Below, piece after piece: positions 10,026 to 18,388 of a DNA stretch of 64,000 nucleotides (position 1 is its first letter; every line of letters begins with the position of its first letter). The stretch lies in assembly GCF_000308575.1 (NCBI RefSeq), contig NZ_BAFZ01000001.1, positions 62,001-126,000 of the forward strand, in the 5' to 3' direction. The notes under the pieces are model-generated. The model was not told the origin of the DNA, ran no database searches, and saw only the letters and a list, made by a program, of their open reading frames with translations. The DNA is from Nocardia exalbida NBRC 100660. GTDB lineage: Bacteria; Actinomycetota; Actinomycetes; Mycobacteriales; Mycobacteriaceae. Position numbers and translations under genes: made by a program.

Positions 10026-11669
10026 TCAGATCTCGACCGATTTGCCGGTCGCCGCGGCGTATCCGGCGCGAAAGCCCCACACCATCCCGGGGCCGATGGT
10101 TCCGCCCGCTCCGCCGTAGGCCCGGCCGGTCACCCCGGCCATCGCGTTGCCCGCGGCGAACAGCCCGGGGATGACCGTCCCGCTGACGTGCCGCACCCGT
10201 CCGTCCCGGTCGGTGCGCGGGCCGCCTTTGGTTCCCATCGCCCCGACGGTGACGGGCACGGCGTAGTAGGGAGCGGTATCGATCGGACCGAGGGTGCGGC
10301 CTGCGACGGTGGCGGCGCGCTCGTCGCCCCACCAGCCGTCGTAGGCGCTCGAACCGCGCCCGAAATCGGGGTCGACCTCGGCGGCGACGTGACGATTCCA
10401 CTCGGACACGGTCGCGGCGAGACCGTCCGGGTCTATGCCGGTCTTCTTCCCGAGCTCGGTGAGATCCGCGGATTCGCAGAACCATTCGGGGACCGGATCG
10501 CCGGGCGCGATACCGAGGAAGCCGTAGCGTCGCAGATGGACGGCGTCGAAGACGATCCAGCCGGGATCGTTGACGTAGCCGCCCTTGGGATCGAGATAGT
10601 GGAACGCGCCTGCCATCGAGTTGTACTCCGACGCCTCGTTGACGAACCGCCTGCCCGCGCGATTGACCATGATGCTGCGCGGGCGCGTCCGTTCGAGGCG
10701 CACACTGCGGCTGCGCGGCTTGCCCTCGATGGTGTCGCCGGGAATCCGGACGATCGGCACCCACCATGCCTCGCTCATCGTGCCGAGGTCCGCGCCGTGC
10801 GCCATCGCCATGCGCAGCCCGTCTCCGGTGTTGTTCGGCGGCGACACGGCGCCGTGCATCGGGCCGCGCAGGTAGGAGCGGATCAGGGTGGGGTCCCATT
10901 CGAATCCGCCGGTCGCCAGGACGACACCGCTGCGCGCCCGGATCGTCGATTCTCCTGCGGCCGTGACGATCCGGACACCGGTGACGGCGCCGTTCTCGGC
11001 GATCAGCTCCGTGGCCCTCGCCCCGGTTCGTGGGATCACTCCGGCGTCGAGCACGCCGGCGAGCAAGCCCGCGACGAGCGCGGTTCCGGCTACGCAGAGG
11101 TCGGCCGACTCGTCGGCGACCGTGGCGTGCAGCCGGGCGCGCGTCTCGGCGTCGAATCCGACGTTGCTCCAGTCCGCCGGGAAGGCGGTGATGCGGTCGC
11201 GCCACACTCCGATCCGGGCCAGGTCGAAGGCGACCGGGCTCAGCGAGCGGCCGCCGCCGGGCCTGCCGCCGGGCAGTTCCGGTTTGTAGTCCGGGAAGCC
11301 GTCGGCGATCTCGAAGCGCACACCGCTGTGCGCCTCGACGAAGTCGACCATCGCCGCACCGGTGCGCACGAAGACCTCGACCAGCTCGTCGTCCATCGAG
11401 TCCAGCGATTGGGCGTGCAGGTAACTCAGCGCGTCGGCCACGCTCAGCGGTCCGTCGGCGCAGCGGTCGTGGGCGGGAATCCACGCGATGCCGCCCGACA
11501 CCGCGCTCGTCCCGCCGACCGTCGACGCCTTCTCGAAGACCGCCACCGACGCGCCGTGCACCGCCGCACCGAGGGCGGCGGTCAGGCCGGCGGCGCCGGT
11601 CCCGAGGACCACGACGTCGACCTCGGTGTCCGCCGTCGTTGCGGACCGTTCCTGCTGCTGCGAAGGCAC
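10026..11669 (-). CDS. FAD-dependent 3-ketosteroid dehydrogenase-like flavoprotein (KstD-like 2)
   Basis: A 547-residue second KstD-family flavoprotein and the first gene of the minus operon. It has VVVLGTGAAGLTAALGAAVHG near the N-terminus, VGGTSAVSGGIAWIP, and a C-terminal PYYAVPVTVGAMGTKGG followed by GAGGTIGPGMVWGF. The Tyr and Gly of the KstD site are kept, but the GDLG of the first paralogue reads GAMG, suggesting a different substrate or regiochemistry. Start chosen at GTG 11669, with AAAGGAAG eight bases upstream; the frame stays open about 86 codons further 5', but that stretch has no coding character. The operator at 11933 lies about 265 bases upstream and is the likely control point for the whole operon. 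Confidence 0.88.
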   Translation of the reverse strand: MPSQQQERSATTADTEVDVVVLGTGAAGLTAALGAAVHGASVAVFEKASTVGGTSAVSGGIAWIPAHDRCADGPLSVADALSYLHAQSLDSMDDELVEVFVRTGAAMVDFVEAHSGVRFEIADGFPDYKPELPGGRPGGGRSLSPVAFDLARIGVWRDRITAFPADWSNVGFDAETRARLHATVADESADLCVAGTALVAGLLAGVLDAGVIPRTGARATELIAENGAVTGVRIVTAAGESTIRARSGVVLATGGFEWDPTLIRSYLRGPMHGAVSPPNNTGDGLRMAMAHGADLGTMSEAWWVPIVRIPGDTIEGKPRSRSVRLERTRPRSIMVNRAGRRFVNEASEYNSMAGAFHYLDPKGGYVNDPGWIVFDAVHLRRYGFLGIAPGDPVPEWFCESADLTELGKKTGIDPDGLAATVSEWNRHVAAEVDPDFGRGSSAYDGWWGDERAATVAGRTLGPIDTAPYYAVPVTVGAMGTKGGPRTDRDGRVRHVSGTVIPGLFAAGNAMAGVTGRAYGGAGGTIGPGMVWGFRAGYAAATGKSVEI

Positions 11670-11932
11670 TGCGCGACTTCCTTTCGGCTGCACGGGTGAG
11701 CCTCTGGCGTGCCGGACCCGCTCGTTGGAGCCGGACTCGGCGGGCGCTTCGAGGCCCCTGCCGAGCCGACGGATTCGAAGTCGAGATCGCGCGGGCGCCC
11801 GGAGCGGATCGGCACGGTCGACTCCGAGCCGGGGCCCGGAGGAATGCGTGTGGGGGAACCGCGAATCCGCCGGCCGGATGCTTCGAGGACCTGTGGTCGC
11901 CCGAAGTAGCGAGACCTCCATTTGCAACTGAG

Positions 11933-11947
11933 AAGAATGGTATTCTC
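11933..11947. promoter_or_regulatory. island operator, copy 1
   Basis: AAGAATGGTATTCTC, one mismatch from GAGAAT-n3-ATTCTC. It overlaps the stop codon of the CoA ligase gene and lies upstream of the minus operon that starts with KstD-like 2. Assigned by repetition of the motif across the island. Confidence 0.6.
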
Positions 11948-13484
11948 ATCTCGCGGATGTGGCAATCCCCGCCCGGACGAGATGTTTCTGCACCTTGCCG
12001 CTCGCCGTCCGCGGATAGTCCTCGACCTCGAACAACCGCTCCGGCCACTTCTGGCGCGCGATGCCCGCGGCGGCGAAGTGCGCGCGCACCTCCTCCGCGG
12101 ACGGCAGCACGCGGCCCGGCCGGATGCGCAGCACGGCGCCGACCGTCTCGCCGAAGCGCTCGTCCGGCACGGCCACGACCACCGCTTCGGCGACCGCGGG
12201 CAGTTCGGCGAGCACCTCCTCCACTTCCAGCGCGCTGATGTTCTCGCCACCGCGGATGATCACGTCGGATTTGCGGTCGGTGACCGTGAGGCAGCCGTCC
12301 GCGCCGAGGACGCCGATGTCACCGGTGTGATACCAGCCGTCCGCGTCGAAGGCGCGGCCGGTGAGCAGGTCATCGGTATAGCCGAGGCACAGATCGGGTC
12401 CGCGGCTGAGGATTTCGCCGTCCTCGGCCAGCCGGATCTCCACGCCCGGCATCGGCCTGCCGTCGGTGTAGAGCCGTTCCTCCTCGGGCGCCGTGTACCG
12501 CGACCCGGTGATCGACGGATGCTCGGTACTGCCGTAGGCGCGGAACGGGAGGAGGCCGAGATCGGCGAGCCTGCGGGTCACCGAGACCGGGACAGCGGAT
12601 CCGCCGAGTCCGACGTATCGGACGTGCCGCAGATGCTCGGGGGTGAAGTCCGGGTGGTCGAGCAAGCTGGTGACGAAGTAGGGCGGACCGCCACCGATCG
12701 AGATGCCGTCGCTGCGCATCAGCGCCAGCGCGCGGCCGGGGTCCCAGACGTCGGCCAGGTGCACCGGCTCGGCGTGCAACACCGGAATCAGGAAGGCGCC
12801 GACCATGCCGATGAAGTGCCCCACCGGGGTGGCCGTGAGCTGCTTGCCCCGATCCGACGCGGTCCGCTCGGCGAGCTGCCTGGCTTCACAGCCCAGTGTC
12901 TGATGACTGTGCACGACGCCCTTCGGCGCGCTGGTGGTTCCCGAGGTGAAGGCGATCAGGGCGGGACTCGCCGGATCCACGGCGGCCACCCCCGCCATGG
13001 GCTCGTCGGCAAGCAGGTGATCGAAGTCGATCTCCACCAGCCCGACCAGCGGAACCCCGGCGCTCACCTCGGGGTCGAAACTCAGCCTGCCGAACCGGTG
13101 GGCCGTGATGAACACGGCGGGCCGGACGACCCCGAGGATGTGCCCGACTTCCTTGCGGCCGTAGAAGTGGACGATCGGCACCACCACCGTCCCGAGGATC
13201 GCGGAGGCCCAGAAGGTCGCGGCGGCCTCCATCCAGTTCGGCAACTGGAACGCGATCGCGTCACCCGGACCGACGCCGCGTGCCCGCAGGCCCGCCGCGA
13301 GCCTGCGGGCGACGCGTTCGACATCGGCGAAAGTGCCCGACCACGGGCGGACATCGGAATGCACCCGGAACTCGGTGCCGGGGGCGGCGGCGAGACCACG
13401 AACCAGCAGCTCACCCAGCGTCTCCCGGCGCCACCATCCTTCCCGCTCGTAGCGGACTCGCAATTCCTCGGGAACCGTTCGCAT
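11946..13484 (-). CDS. AMP-dependent acyl-CoA synthetase/ligase
   Basis: A 512-residue ANL-superfamily ligase. It has the P-loop FTSGTTSAPKGVVHSHQ near residue 170, YGSTEHPSITGSRY in the adenylate site, WYHTGDIG with the hinge region after it, RKSDVIIRGGENIS and the catalytic Lys in TASGKVQKHL near the C-terminus. It should convert a carboxylic acid to its CoA thioester via an acyl adenylate. Closest in style to cyclohexanecarboxylate or short-chain fatty-acid CoA ligases. The ATG at 13484 has GAGAG seven bases upstream. It has its own dual operator at 13615 and precedes the minus operon, so it may activate the island's substrate or a ring-opened acid. Confidence 0.88.
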   Translation of the reverse strand: MRTVPEELRVRYEREGWWRRETLGELLVRGLAAAPGTEFRVHSDVRPWSGTFADVERVARRLAAGLRARGVGPGDAIAFQLPNWMEAAATFWASAILGTVVVPIVHFYGRKEVGHILGVVRPAVFITAHRFGRLSFDPEVSAGVPLVGLVEIDFDHLLADEPMAGVAAVDPASPALIAFTSGTTSAPKGVVHSHQTLGCEARQLAERTASDRGKQLTATPVGHFIGMVGAFLIPVLHAEPVHLADVWDPGRALALMRSDGISIGGGPPYFVTSLLDHPDFTPEHLRHVRYVGLGGSAVPVSVTRRLADLGLLPFRAYGSTEHPSITGSRYTAPEEERLYTDGRPMPGVEIRLAEDGEILSRGPDLCLGYTDDLLTGRAFDADGWYHTGDIGVLGADGCLTVTDRKSDVIIRGGENISALEVEEVLAELPAVAEAVVVAVPDERFGETVGAVLRIRPGRVLPSAEEVRAHFAAAGIARQKWPERLFEVEDYPRTASGKVQKHLVRAGIATSAR

Positions 13485-13614
13485 GTCGGCACTCTCACTC
13501 ACTTCTCGGGACCGGCGCGCCGTCGTGCGCGGCCGTTCGGCATCGGCGGGCAACGACCCGGCCGCACGGCCGCCGTCGGCCGACACGTCCGGGCAAACCG
13601 CTTCCCACCACGAC

Positions 13615-13651
13615 GGAAACATTATTCTCCTAAAACGAGATCAATTCATCC
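13615..13651. promoter_or_regulatory. island operator, copy 2 (two 15-bp units, 7-bp spacer)
   Basis: Units are GGAAAC-ATT-ATTCTC and GAGATC-AAT-TCATCC separated by CTAAAAC. The inner half-sites match the consensus best. It lies about 130 bases upstream of the CoA ligase start on the minus strand. Confidence 0.5.
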
Positions 13652-13767
13652 GATCATGCGTCGGCGGTGTCGCCTCAGACATCCAGCCGATCCGCAGACC
13701 CGCACCCGGATGTCACTCGAGCAGGTGAAACCCATTGACCCGGCGCGGCTTGCGGCGAAACTTTTGG

Positions 13768-13806
13768 TAGAGTACCGTTCTCATTGACGGCGAGGATGAT
13801 TCTTTT
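13768..13806. promoter_or_regulatory. island operator, copy 3 (weaker, 9-bp spacer)
   Basis: Units are TAGAGT-ACC-GTTCTC and GAGGAT-GAT-TCTTTT. The match is weaker and the spacer is nine bases. It faces the plus-strand P450 operon. The whole gap 13485-14100 contains only this site, copy 2 and the short SDR remnant at 14002. Confidence 0.4.
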
Positions 13807-14001
13807 ATCGAGACGGTTGGTGCGTACCCGATCCGGCGAGCCGTGCGCCAGGACCCCCGGCTGCGCGAGCGTCGGCCGCCCCGCGGACGCACCACCAGTG
13901 CGGGCACACCGCATCGGGTTCGCCCGGGCGTACCGGCCGATGCGTGATCGGTCGTCATGGCGTGGCCGTCGTGGCCATCGAAGAGAACGGAAGGTTCAGC
14001 T

Positions 14002-14046
14002 GTGGGGCGTGCCGAAGGCGTGGCCGCGTTCATCACCGGCGCCTAG
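14002..14046 (+). pseudogene. remnant of an SDR gene (N-terminal 14 codons)
   Basis: A GTG with GGAAGG seven bases upstream opens a 14-codon frame reading VGRAEGVAAFITGA before TAG. This matches the N-terminus of mycofactocin-coupled-type SDRs (MGR-x-EGKVAFITGAARGQG). Nothing of the rest of the gene is visible; the ferredoxin leader follows at once. I infer that an SDR once headed the P450 operon and was deleted, leaving its ribosome site and first strand. The match is short, so chance cannot be excluded. Confidence 0.5.
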
Positions 14047-14100
14047 TTGATCGACGCGCCGGGCGCGTGGCACCCCACGACGATTGCGGAGGAACGAACG

Positions 14101-14292
14101 ATGAAGGTCCGAGTCGATCCGGATCGCTGCCAGGGACACACCCTGTGCTCGATCAACGCACCGGCGGCATTCGAGCTGAGCGACGTCGACGGACACGCGA
14201 CGGCCATCGCGGGCGAAGTCCCCGCCGACCAGCAGGAGCAGGTGCGGGAAGCGGTGCGATCGTGCCCCGAACGGGCCATCTCCCTCGCCTGA
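14101..14292 (+). CDS. 3Fe-4S-type ferredoxin (P450 partner)
   Basis: 63 residues. The cluster motif is CQGHTLC at residues 10-16 and CP at about residue 55, the C-x2-[H]-x2-C...CP pattern of single-cluster ferredoxins that serve actinobacterial cytochromes P450. The His in place of the fourth Cys is usual for this group. GGAGG stands nine bases before the ATG. It is the first intact gene of the operon and precedes the P450 by about 50 bases, so it is the obvious electron donor to it. Confidence 0.9.
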   Translation: MKVRVDPDRCQGHTLCSINAPAAFELSDVDGHATAIAGEVPADQQEQVREAVRSCPERAISLA

Positions 14293-14344
14293 GACGCTCG
14301 GGCGTCGGGCGCGCCGCATTCCGTGAGCAGCAGAGGAACACATT

Positions 14345-15709
14345 GTGAGCATTGACGACGCAGTCGCCGGCGAGGACCGCAAGAAGAACCGGTACCAGTT
14401 CGACCGGCACACACCGGAATACCGGCACCGGTTCCAGGAGATCACCGAGGAACTGCACGCCAAGTGCCCGATCGCGTGGAGCGACACCTACGACGGTCAC
14501 TGGGTGGCCGGCGGTGGCAACGCGGTCTTCGAACTCGCCCGGTGCCCGTACGTCTCCAACGACCACGATCTGCACGGCGAACGCAAGGGCTACAAAGGGA
14601 TCTCCATCCCATCCGCCCGGCGCGCGCAGGTGGTGCGCGGCGGCATGCTGGAGATGGACGATCCGGAGCACCGCCTCTACCGCCAGGTGCTCAATCCCTA
14701 CCTCTCCCCTGCCGCGGTCCGCCGCTGGGAGCCGGTCATCGACGAGATCGTGCGGGCGAGCCTGGACGAGAGGATCGAGAGCGGGCACATCGATTTCGTC
14801 GACGACCTCGCCAATGTCGTCCCGGCCGTGCTGACCCTGGCCATGCTCGGAATCCCGTTGCGGCAGTGGTCCATCTACAGCGAGCCGGTGCACGCCTCGG
14901 TGTACACGCCGGAGGATTCGCCCGACGCCGCACGGGTCGCCGAGATGCACCGCGCGATGGGCATCGATCTGCTGACCAACCTGGCCGAGATCAAGCAGAA
15001 CCCGCGGCCCGGCCTGGTGCACGCCCTCACCGAGCTGCGGATCGACGGCGAGCCCGCGCCGGACCTCGAACTGCTGGGCATGCTCGGCCTGCTCATCGGC
15101 GGCGGATTCGACACCACCACCGCGCTCACCGCGCACTCGCTGGAATGGCTGTCGGATCACCCCGACCAGCGCGAGCTGCTCAGCCGCGAACGCGACACCC
15201 TGCTGGCCCCGGCGACCGAGGAGTTCCTGCGCTTCTTCACCCCCGCGCCGGGTGATGGGCGCACCATCTCGGCCGACTGCGTCGTCGAGGACACCCGGTT
15301 CGAAGAGGGCGACCGCCTGTGGCTCTCCTGGGCGATGGCCAACCGCGATCCCGCGATCTTCCCCGATCCGAACGAGGTCGTCCTGGATCGCAAGGGCAAC
15401 CGGCACTTCAGTTTCGGCCTCGGCGTGCATCGCTGCATCGGGTCGAACGTCGCGCGCACCGTGTTCAAGTCCATGCTCACCGCCGTGCTCGACCGGATGC
15501 CCGACTACCGCTGCGATCCCGAGGGCACCGTGCACTACGAGACCATCGGGGTGATCCAGGGCATGCGGCATCTGCCCGCCACCTTCACACCGGGGCCGCG
15601 CCTGGGCGCCGGATTGGAGGAGACCTTGGAGAGATTGCAGCGGATCTGCGACGAGCAGCGACTGGCGGCGCCGGTGACCGAGCGCCCCGACGTCGCGCGG
15701 ATCGACTGA
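14345..15709 (+). CDS. cytochrome P450
   Basis: 454 residues from a GTG start. The heme loop is FSFGLGVHRCIG with ligand Cys at residue 364, the ExxR pair is in EEFLRFF, and the I-helix oxygen-binding motif is GGGFDTTTA. It contains an unusually explicit N-terminal RYQFDRHTPEYRHRF segment shared by CYPs that act on terpenoid or steroid-like acids in related clusters. It is soluble, with no N-terminal membrane anchor. It hydroxylates a substrate with electrons from the adjacent ferredoxin and possibly the NuoF-like or FprB reductases encoded nearby. The CYP family cannot be assigned by eye. Confidence 0.92.
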   Translation: MSIDDAVAGEDRKKNRYQFDRHTPEYRHRFQEITEELHAKCPIAWSDTYDGHWVAGGGNAVFELARCPYVSNDHDLHGERKGYKGISIPSARRAQVVRGGMLEMDDPEHRLYRQVLNPYLSPAAVRRWEPVIDEIVRASLDERIESGHIDFVDDLANVVPAVLTLAMLGIPLRQWSIYSEPVHASVYTPEDSPDAARVAEMHRAMGIDLLTNLAEIKQNPRPGLVHALTELRIDGEPAPDLELLGMLGLLIGGGFDTTTALTAHSLEWLSDHPDQRELLSRERDTLLAPATEEFLRFFTPAPGDGRTISADCVVEDTRFEEGDRLWLSWAMANRDPAIFPDPNEVVLDRKGNRHFSFGLGVHRCIGSNVARTVFKSMLTAVLDRMPDYRCDPEGTVHYETIGVIQGMRHLPATFTPGPRLGAGLEETLERLQRICDEQRLAAPVTERPDVARID

Positions 15710-15728
15710 CGCCACCGGGAGATATCGG

Positions 15729-16820
15729 ATGATTACGCTTTCCGACGGCACCGGCACGCCCGTCATCGACGCCAGCGTGCACATCTTCTTCGCCTCGAAC
15801 GACGATATGCGCGGTTTCCTGCGCGAGCCGTACAAGAGCCGTGGCATCCCGGATGCCGAGCTGGACTGGTACGGCGCTCCCGGCGGGGAGTACGCCGAGG
15901 GCACCAGGGGACCCTCCCGCGGATACCCGGGTTCCGATCCGGACGTGGTCGGCGAGCACCTGTTCCAGACCCGAGGCGTCGACGTCGCGATCCTGCATCC
16001 CATGACCCGGGGCATCCTGCCCGACCGGCACCTGACCACGGCGATGCTGGCCGCGCACAACGAGATGATGGTGGGCCGGTGGCTGGATTCCGGGGCGTAC
16101 GCGTCCCGCTATCGCGGCACCATCCGGGTGAACCCCGAGGACATCCCCGGCGCGCTGCGCGAGATCCGCAGGTGGGCGGACCATCCCGGCGTCGTCCAGG
16201 TCGGTGTCCCGTTGCAGTCGCGCGAACTGTACGGCAAGCCGCAGTTCTGGCCGTTGTGGGAGGCGGCGGCCGAAGCCGGGCTGCCGGTGGCCGCGCACAT
16301 CGAGACCGGCGAGAGCATCGCCTTCCCGCCCACGCCGTCGGGGCATACCCGCACCTACGAGCAGTACCTCGGGTTCATGTCGCTGAACTACGTCTACCAC
16401 CTGATGAACATGATCGCCGAAGGAGTGTTCGAGCGGCTGCCTCGGTTGCGGTTCGTCTGGGCCGACGGCGCGGCCGATCTGCTCACCCCCTTCACCTGGC
16501 GGATGGACACCTTCGGCAGGCCGCATCTGGAGCAGACGCCCTGGGCGCCACGGATGCCCAGCGACTACCTGCCCGGTCACGTGTTCTTCGTCCACGGCAG
16601 CCTCGACGGGCCGGGCGACACCGAATGGGCCTCCGAATGGCTCGGTTTCACCGGCAAGGAGGACATGGTGATGTTCGGCTCCAGTTATCCGCACTGGCAC
16701 TGCGCGAATGTCGATGTGCTGCCGTCCACGCTCACCACCCAGCAGCGCGAAAAGATCTGCTGGCGCAACGCCGCCCAGCTCTACGGGATCGATGTCCCGG
16801 CCGGGCTGGTCACCGAGTAG
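15729..16820 (+). CDS. amidohydrolase-family protein lacking metal ligands (probable pseudoenzyme partner)
   Basis: A 363-residue PF04909-type amidohydrolase fold that aligns with the next gene. Compared with that neighbour, the N-terminal D-x-H metal motif is SVH (DASVHIFF against DSDVHPVP), the EH pair after strand 6 is DG (VWADGAADLL), and the catalytic Asp of SSDYPHW is Ser (GSSYPHW). Only the strand-5 His (AAHIETGES) remains. This pattern suggests a non-catalytic subunit or a changed chemistry. It begins 19 bases after the P450 stop and ends 21 bases before the second amidohydrolase, so a heteromer of the two is plausible. Confidence 0.85.
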   Translation: MITLSDGTGTPVIDASVHIFFASNDDMRGFLREPYKSRGIPDAELDWYGAPGGEYAEGTRGPSRGYPGSDPDVVGEHLFQTRGVDVAILHPMTRGILPDRHLTTAMLAAHNEMMVGRWLDSGAYASRYRGTIRVNPEDIPGALREIRRWADHPGVVQVGVPLQSRELYGKPQFWPLWEAAAEAGLPVAAHIETGESIAFPPTPSGHTRTYEQYLGFMSLNYVYHLMNMIAEGVFERLPRLRFVWADGAADLLTPFTWRMDTFGRPHLEQTPWAPRMPSDYLPGHVFFVHGSLDGPGDTEWASEWLGFTGKEDMVMFGSSYPHWHCANVDVLPSTLTTQQREKICWRNAAQLYGIDVPAGLVTE

Positions 16821-16841
16821 TCGCGAACAAGGGAGACGACC

Positions 16842-17987
16842 ATGACGCTGTCCCACCAGCAGCACCGCGCCCCGGCGCCCGATCAGGTCGACGTCCGGGT
16901 TGTCGACTCGGACGTGCACCCCGTGCCACGGCGCCGGGAACTCGTGGAGTACATCCCGGAGCCGTATCGCACCTCGTACTTTCTCAGCCACCGGGTCGGC
17001 GAGACGATCATCTACGACGCTCCCGACTACGCGCATTCCTTCGCGATGCGGGTGGACACCTTTCCCGCCGACGGCGACTTCCCCGGCAGCGACCCGGAAC
17101 TGGCCTTCCGGCAGTTGATCGTGGAAGCCGGCTCGGACATCGCGATCCTCGAGCCCACGGTCAAGGCCACCCGCCTTCCCGAGGCCACCCAGGCGCTGGC
17201 GACGGGAGTCAACCACTGGCTGGCCAACCACTGGCTGGGCCCGGAGAACAATTGGCACCAGCGGTGGCGCGGCTCGATCTGCGCGGCGATCGACGACCCG
17301 CAGGGCGCGGTCCGCGAGATCGAGCACTGGGCCGGGCACCCGTACATGGCGCAGATCCTCATCAAGGCCGAACCACGCCCGGCCTGGGGCGATCCGAGGT
17401 ACGACCCGATCTGGGCGGCGGCAACCAAGCACGATCTGGTGGTCAGCTGCCATCTCGGCCGCGGCGCCTACGAGACGATGCCCATGCCGCCGGTCGGTTT
17501 CCCCAGCTACAACCACGACTTCATGGTCACCTACTCGTTGCTGGCGGCGAACCAGATCATGAGCCTGATCTTCGACGGCGTGTTCGACCGTTTCCCGACG
17601 CTGCGAATCGTGTTCGTGGAGCATGCCTTCACCTGGATCCTGCCCCTGATGTGGCGGATGGACGCGATCTACGCAGCGCGCAAGTCCTGGACCGGAATTC
17701 GGCGCAAGCCGTCGGAATACGTCAAGCAGCACATCAGATTCACCACCCAGCCGCTGGACTATCCCGAGGACAAGACCGAACTCACCCGGGCGTTCGAATG
17801 GATGGAGGCGGACAAGATCCTGCTGTATTCCTCGGACTATCCGCACTGGACCTTCGACGACCCCCGCTGGCTGGTCAAACACCTCCCGGCATACGCCCGC
17901 GACCGGGTGATGTACCGCAACGGCATCGAGACCTATCACCTTCCGGAGACGGTGCCCGCCATCGACGGCCAGAGGCGGGTGTTCTGA
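16842..17987 (+). CDS. amidohydrolase family protein (PF04909, decarboxylase/hydrolase)
   Basis: 381 residues with an intact set of metal ligands: VVDSDVHPVP near residue 21, SCHLGRGAYE, FVEHAFTWILPLMWRMD and the catalytic Asp in YSSDYPHWTFDDP. The family includes gamma-resorcylate decarboxylase, ACMSD and cyclic-1,3-diketone or lactone hydrolases; which one applies is not readable. It lies between the degenerate amidohydrolase and the Rieske protein in the P450 operon. A role in decarboxylating or hydrolysing a ring intermediate is an inference from context. Confidence 0.87.
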   Translation: MTLSHQQHRAPAPDQVDVRVVDSDVHPVPRRRELVEYIPEPYRTSYFLSHRVGETIIYDAPDYAHSFAMRVDTFPADGDFPGSDPELAFRQLIVEAGSDIAILEPTVKATRLPEATQALATGVNHWLANHWLGPENNWHQRWRGSICAAIDDPQGAVREIEHWAGHPYMAQILIKAEPRPAWGDPRYDPIWAAATKHDLVVSCHLGRGAYETMPMPPVGFPSYNHDFMVTYSLLAANQIMSLIFDGVFDRFPTLRIVFVEHAFTWILPLMWRMDAIYAARKSWTGIRRKPSEYVKQHIRFTTQPLDYPEDKTELTRAFEWMEADKILLYSSDYPHWTFDDPRWLVKHLPAYARDRVMYRNGIETYHLPETVPAIDGQRRVF

Positions 17988-18380
17988 GTGCCGGACGAAT
18001 CCGAGACGCCACGGCTGGCACAAGGGCGCGAGCACGTCGTCGCGACCGTCGACGAGATCCCCCCGGGCTCGTCCAAGGTGGTGCCGATCGGCCGGCACGG
18101 GGTCGGCGTGTACAACGTCGACGGGACCTTCTACGCCATCGCGAACTACTGTCCGCACGAGGGCGGCCCGCTGTGCGCGGGCCGCGCCCGCGGACGCACT
18201 GTCGTCGACGAGTCCGTTCCCGGTGACGCGGTCATGGTGCGCGACAAGGAATACATCTACTGCCCCTGGCACCAGTGGGGTTTCGAACTGGCGACCGGCA
18301 CCACCGCGGTGAAACCCGAGTGGAGCATTCGCACCTATCCCGTCCGGATCGTCGGCGACGACGTCGTGGTCATGGCCTGA
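17988..18380 (+). CDS. Rieske [2Fe-2S] ferredoxin
   Basis: 130 residues, starting at a GTG directly after the preceding stop. The Rieske ligands are clear: NYCPHEGGPLC and, about 45 residues on, YCPWHQWGFEL. The protein consists of the Rieske domain alone, as in ferredoxin components of ring-hydroxylating dioxygenases and in small Rieske proteins linked to P450 or amidohydrolase operons. No dioxygenase alpha subunit is encoded in the window. It could donate electrons to the P450 or another oxygenase elsewhere. Confidence 0.9.
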   Translation: MPDESETPRLAQGREHVVATVDEIPPGSSKVVPIGRHGVGVYNVDGTFYAIANYCPHEGGPLCAGRARGRTVVDESVPGDAVMVRDKEYIYCPWHQWGFELATGTTAVKPEWSIRTYPVRIVGDDVVVMA

Positions 18381-18388
18381 GGCGCCGC

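Noticed and set aside
11670-11932. An 86-codon in-frame extension of KstD-like 2.
   Set aside because: No coding character, and AAAGGAAG marks the GTG at 11669 as the start.
15585-18272. An 895-codon open frame on the minus strand.
   Set aside because: Shadow of the amidohydrolase and Rieske genes, whose motifs settle the strand.
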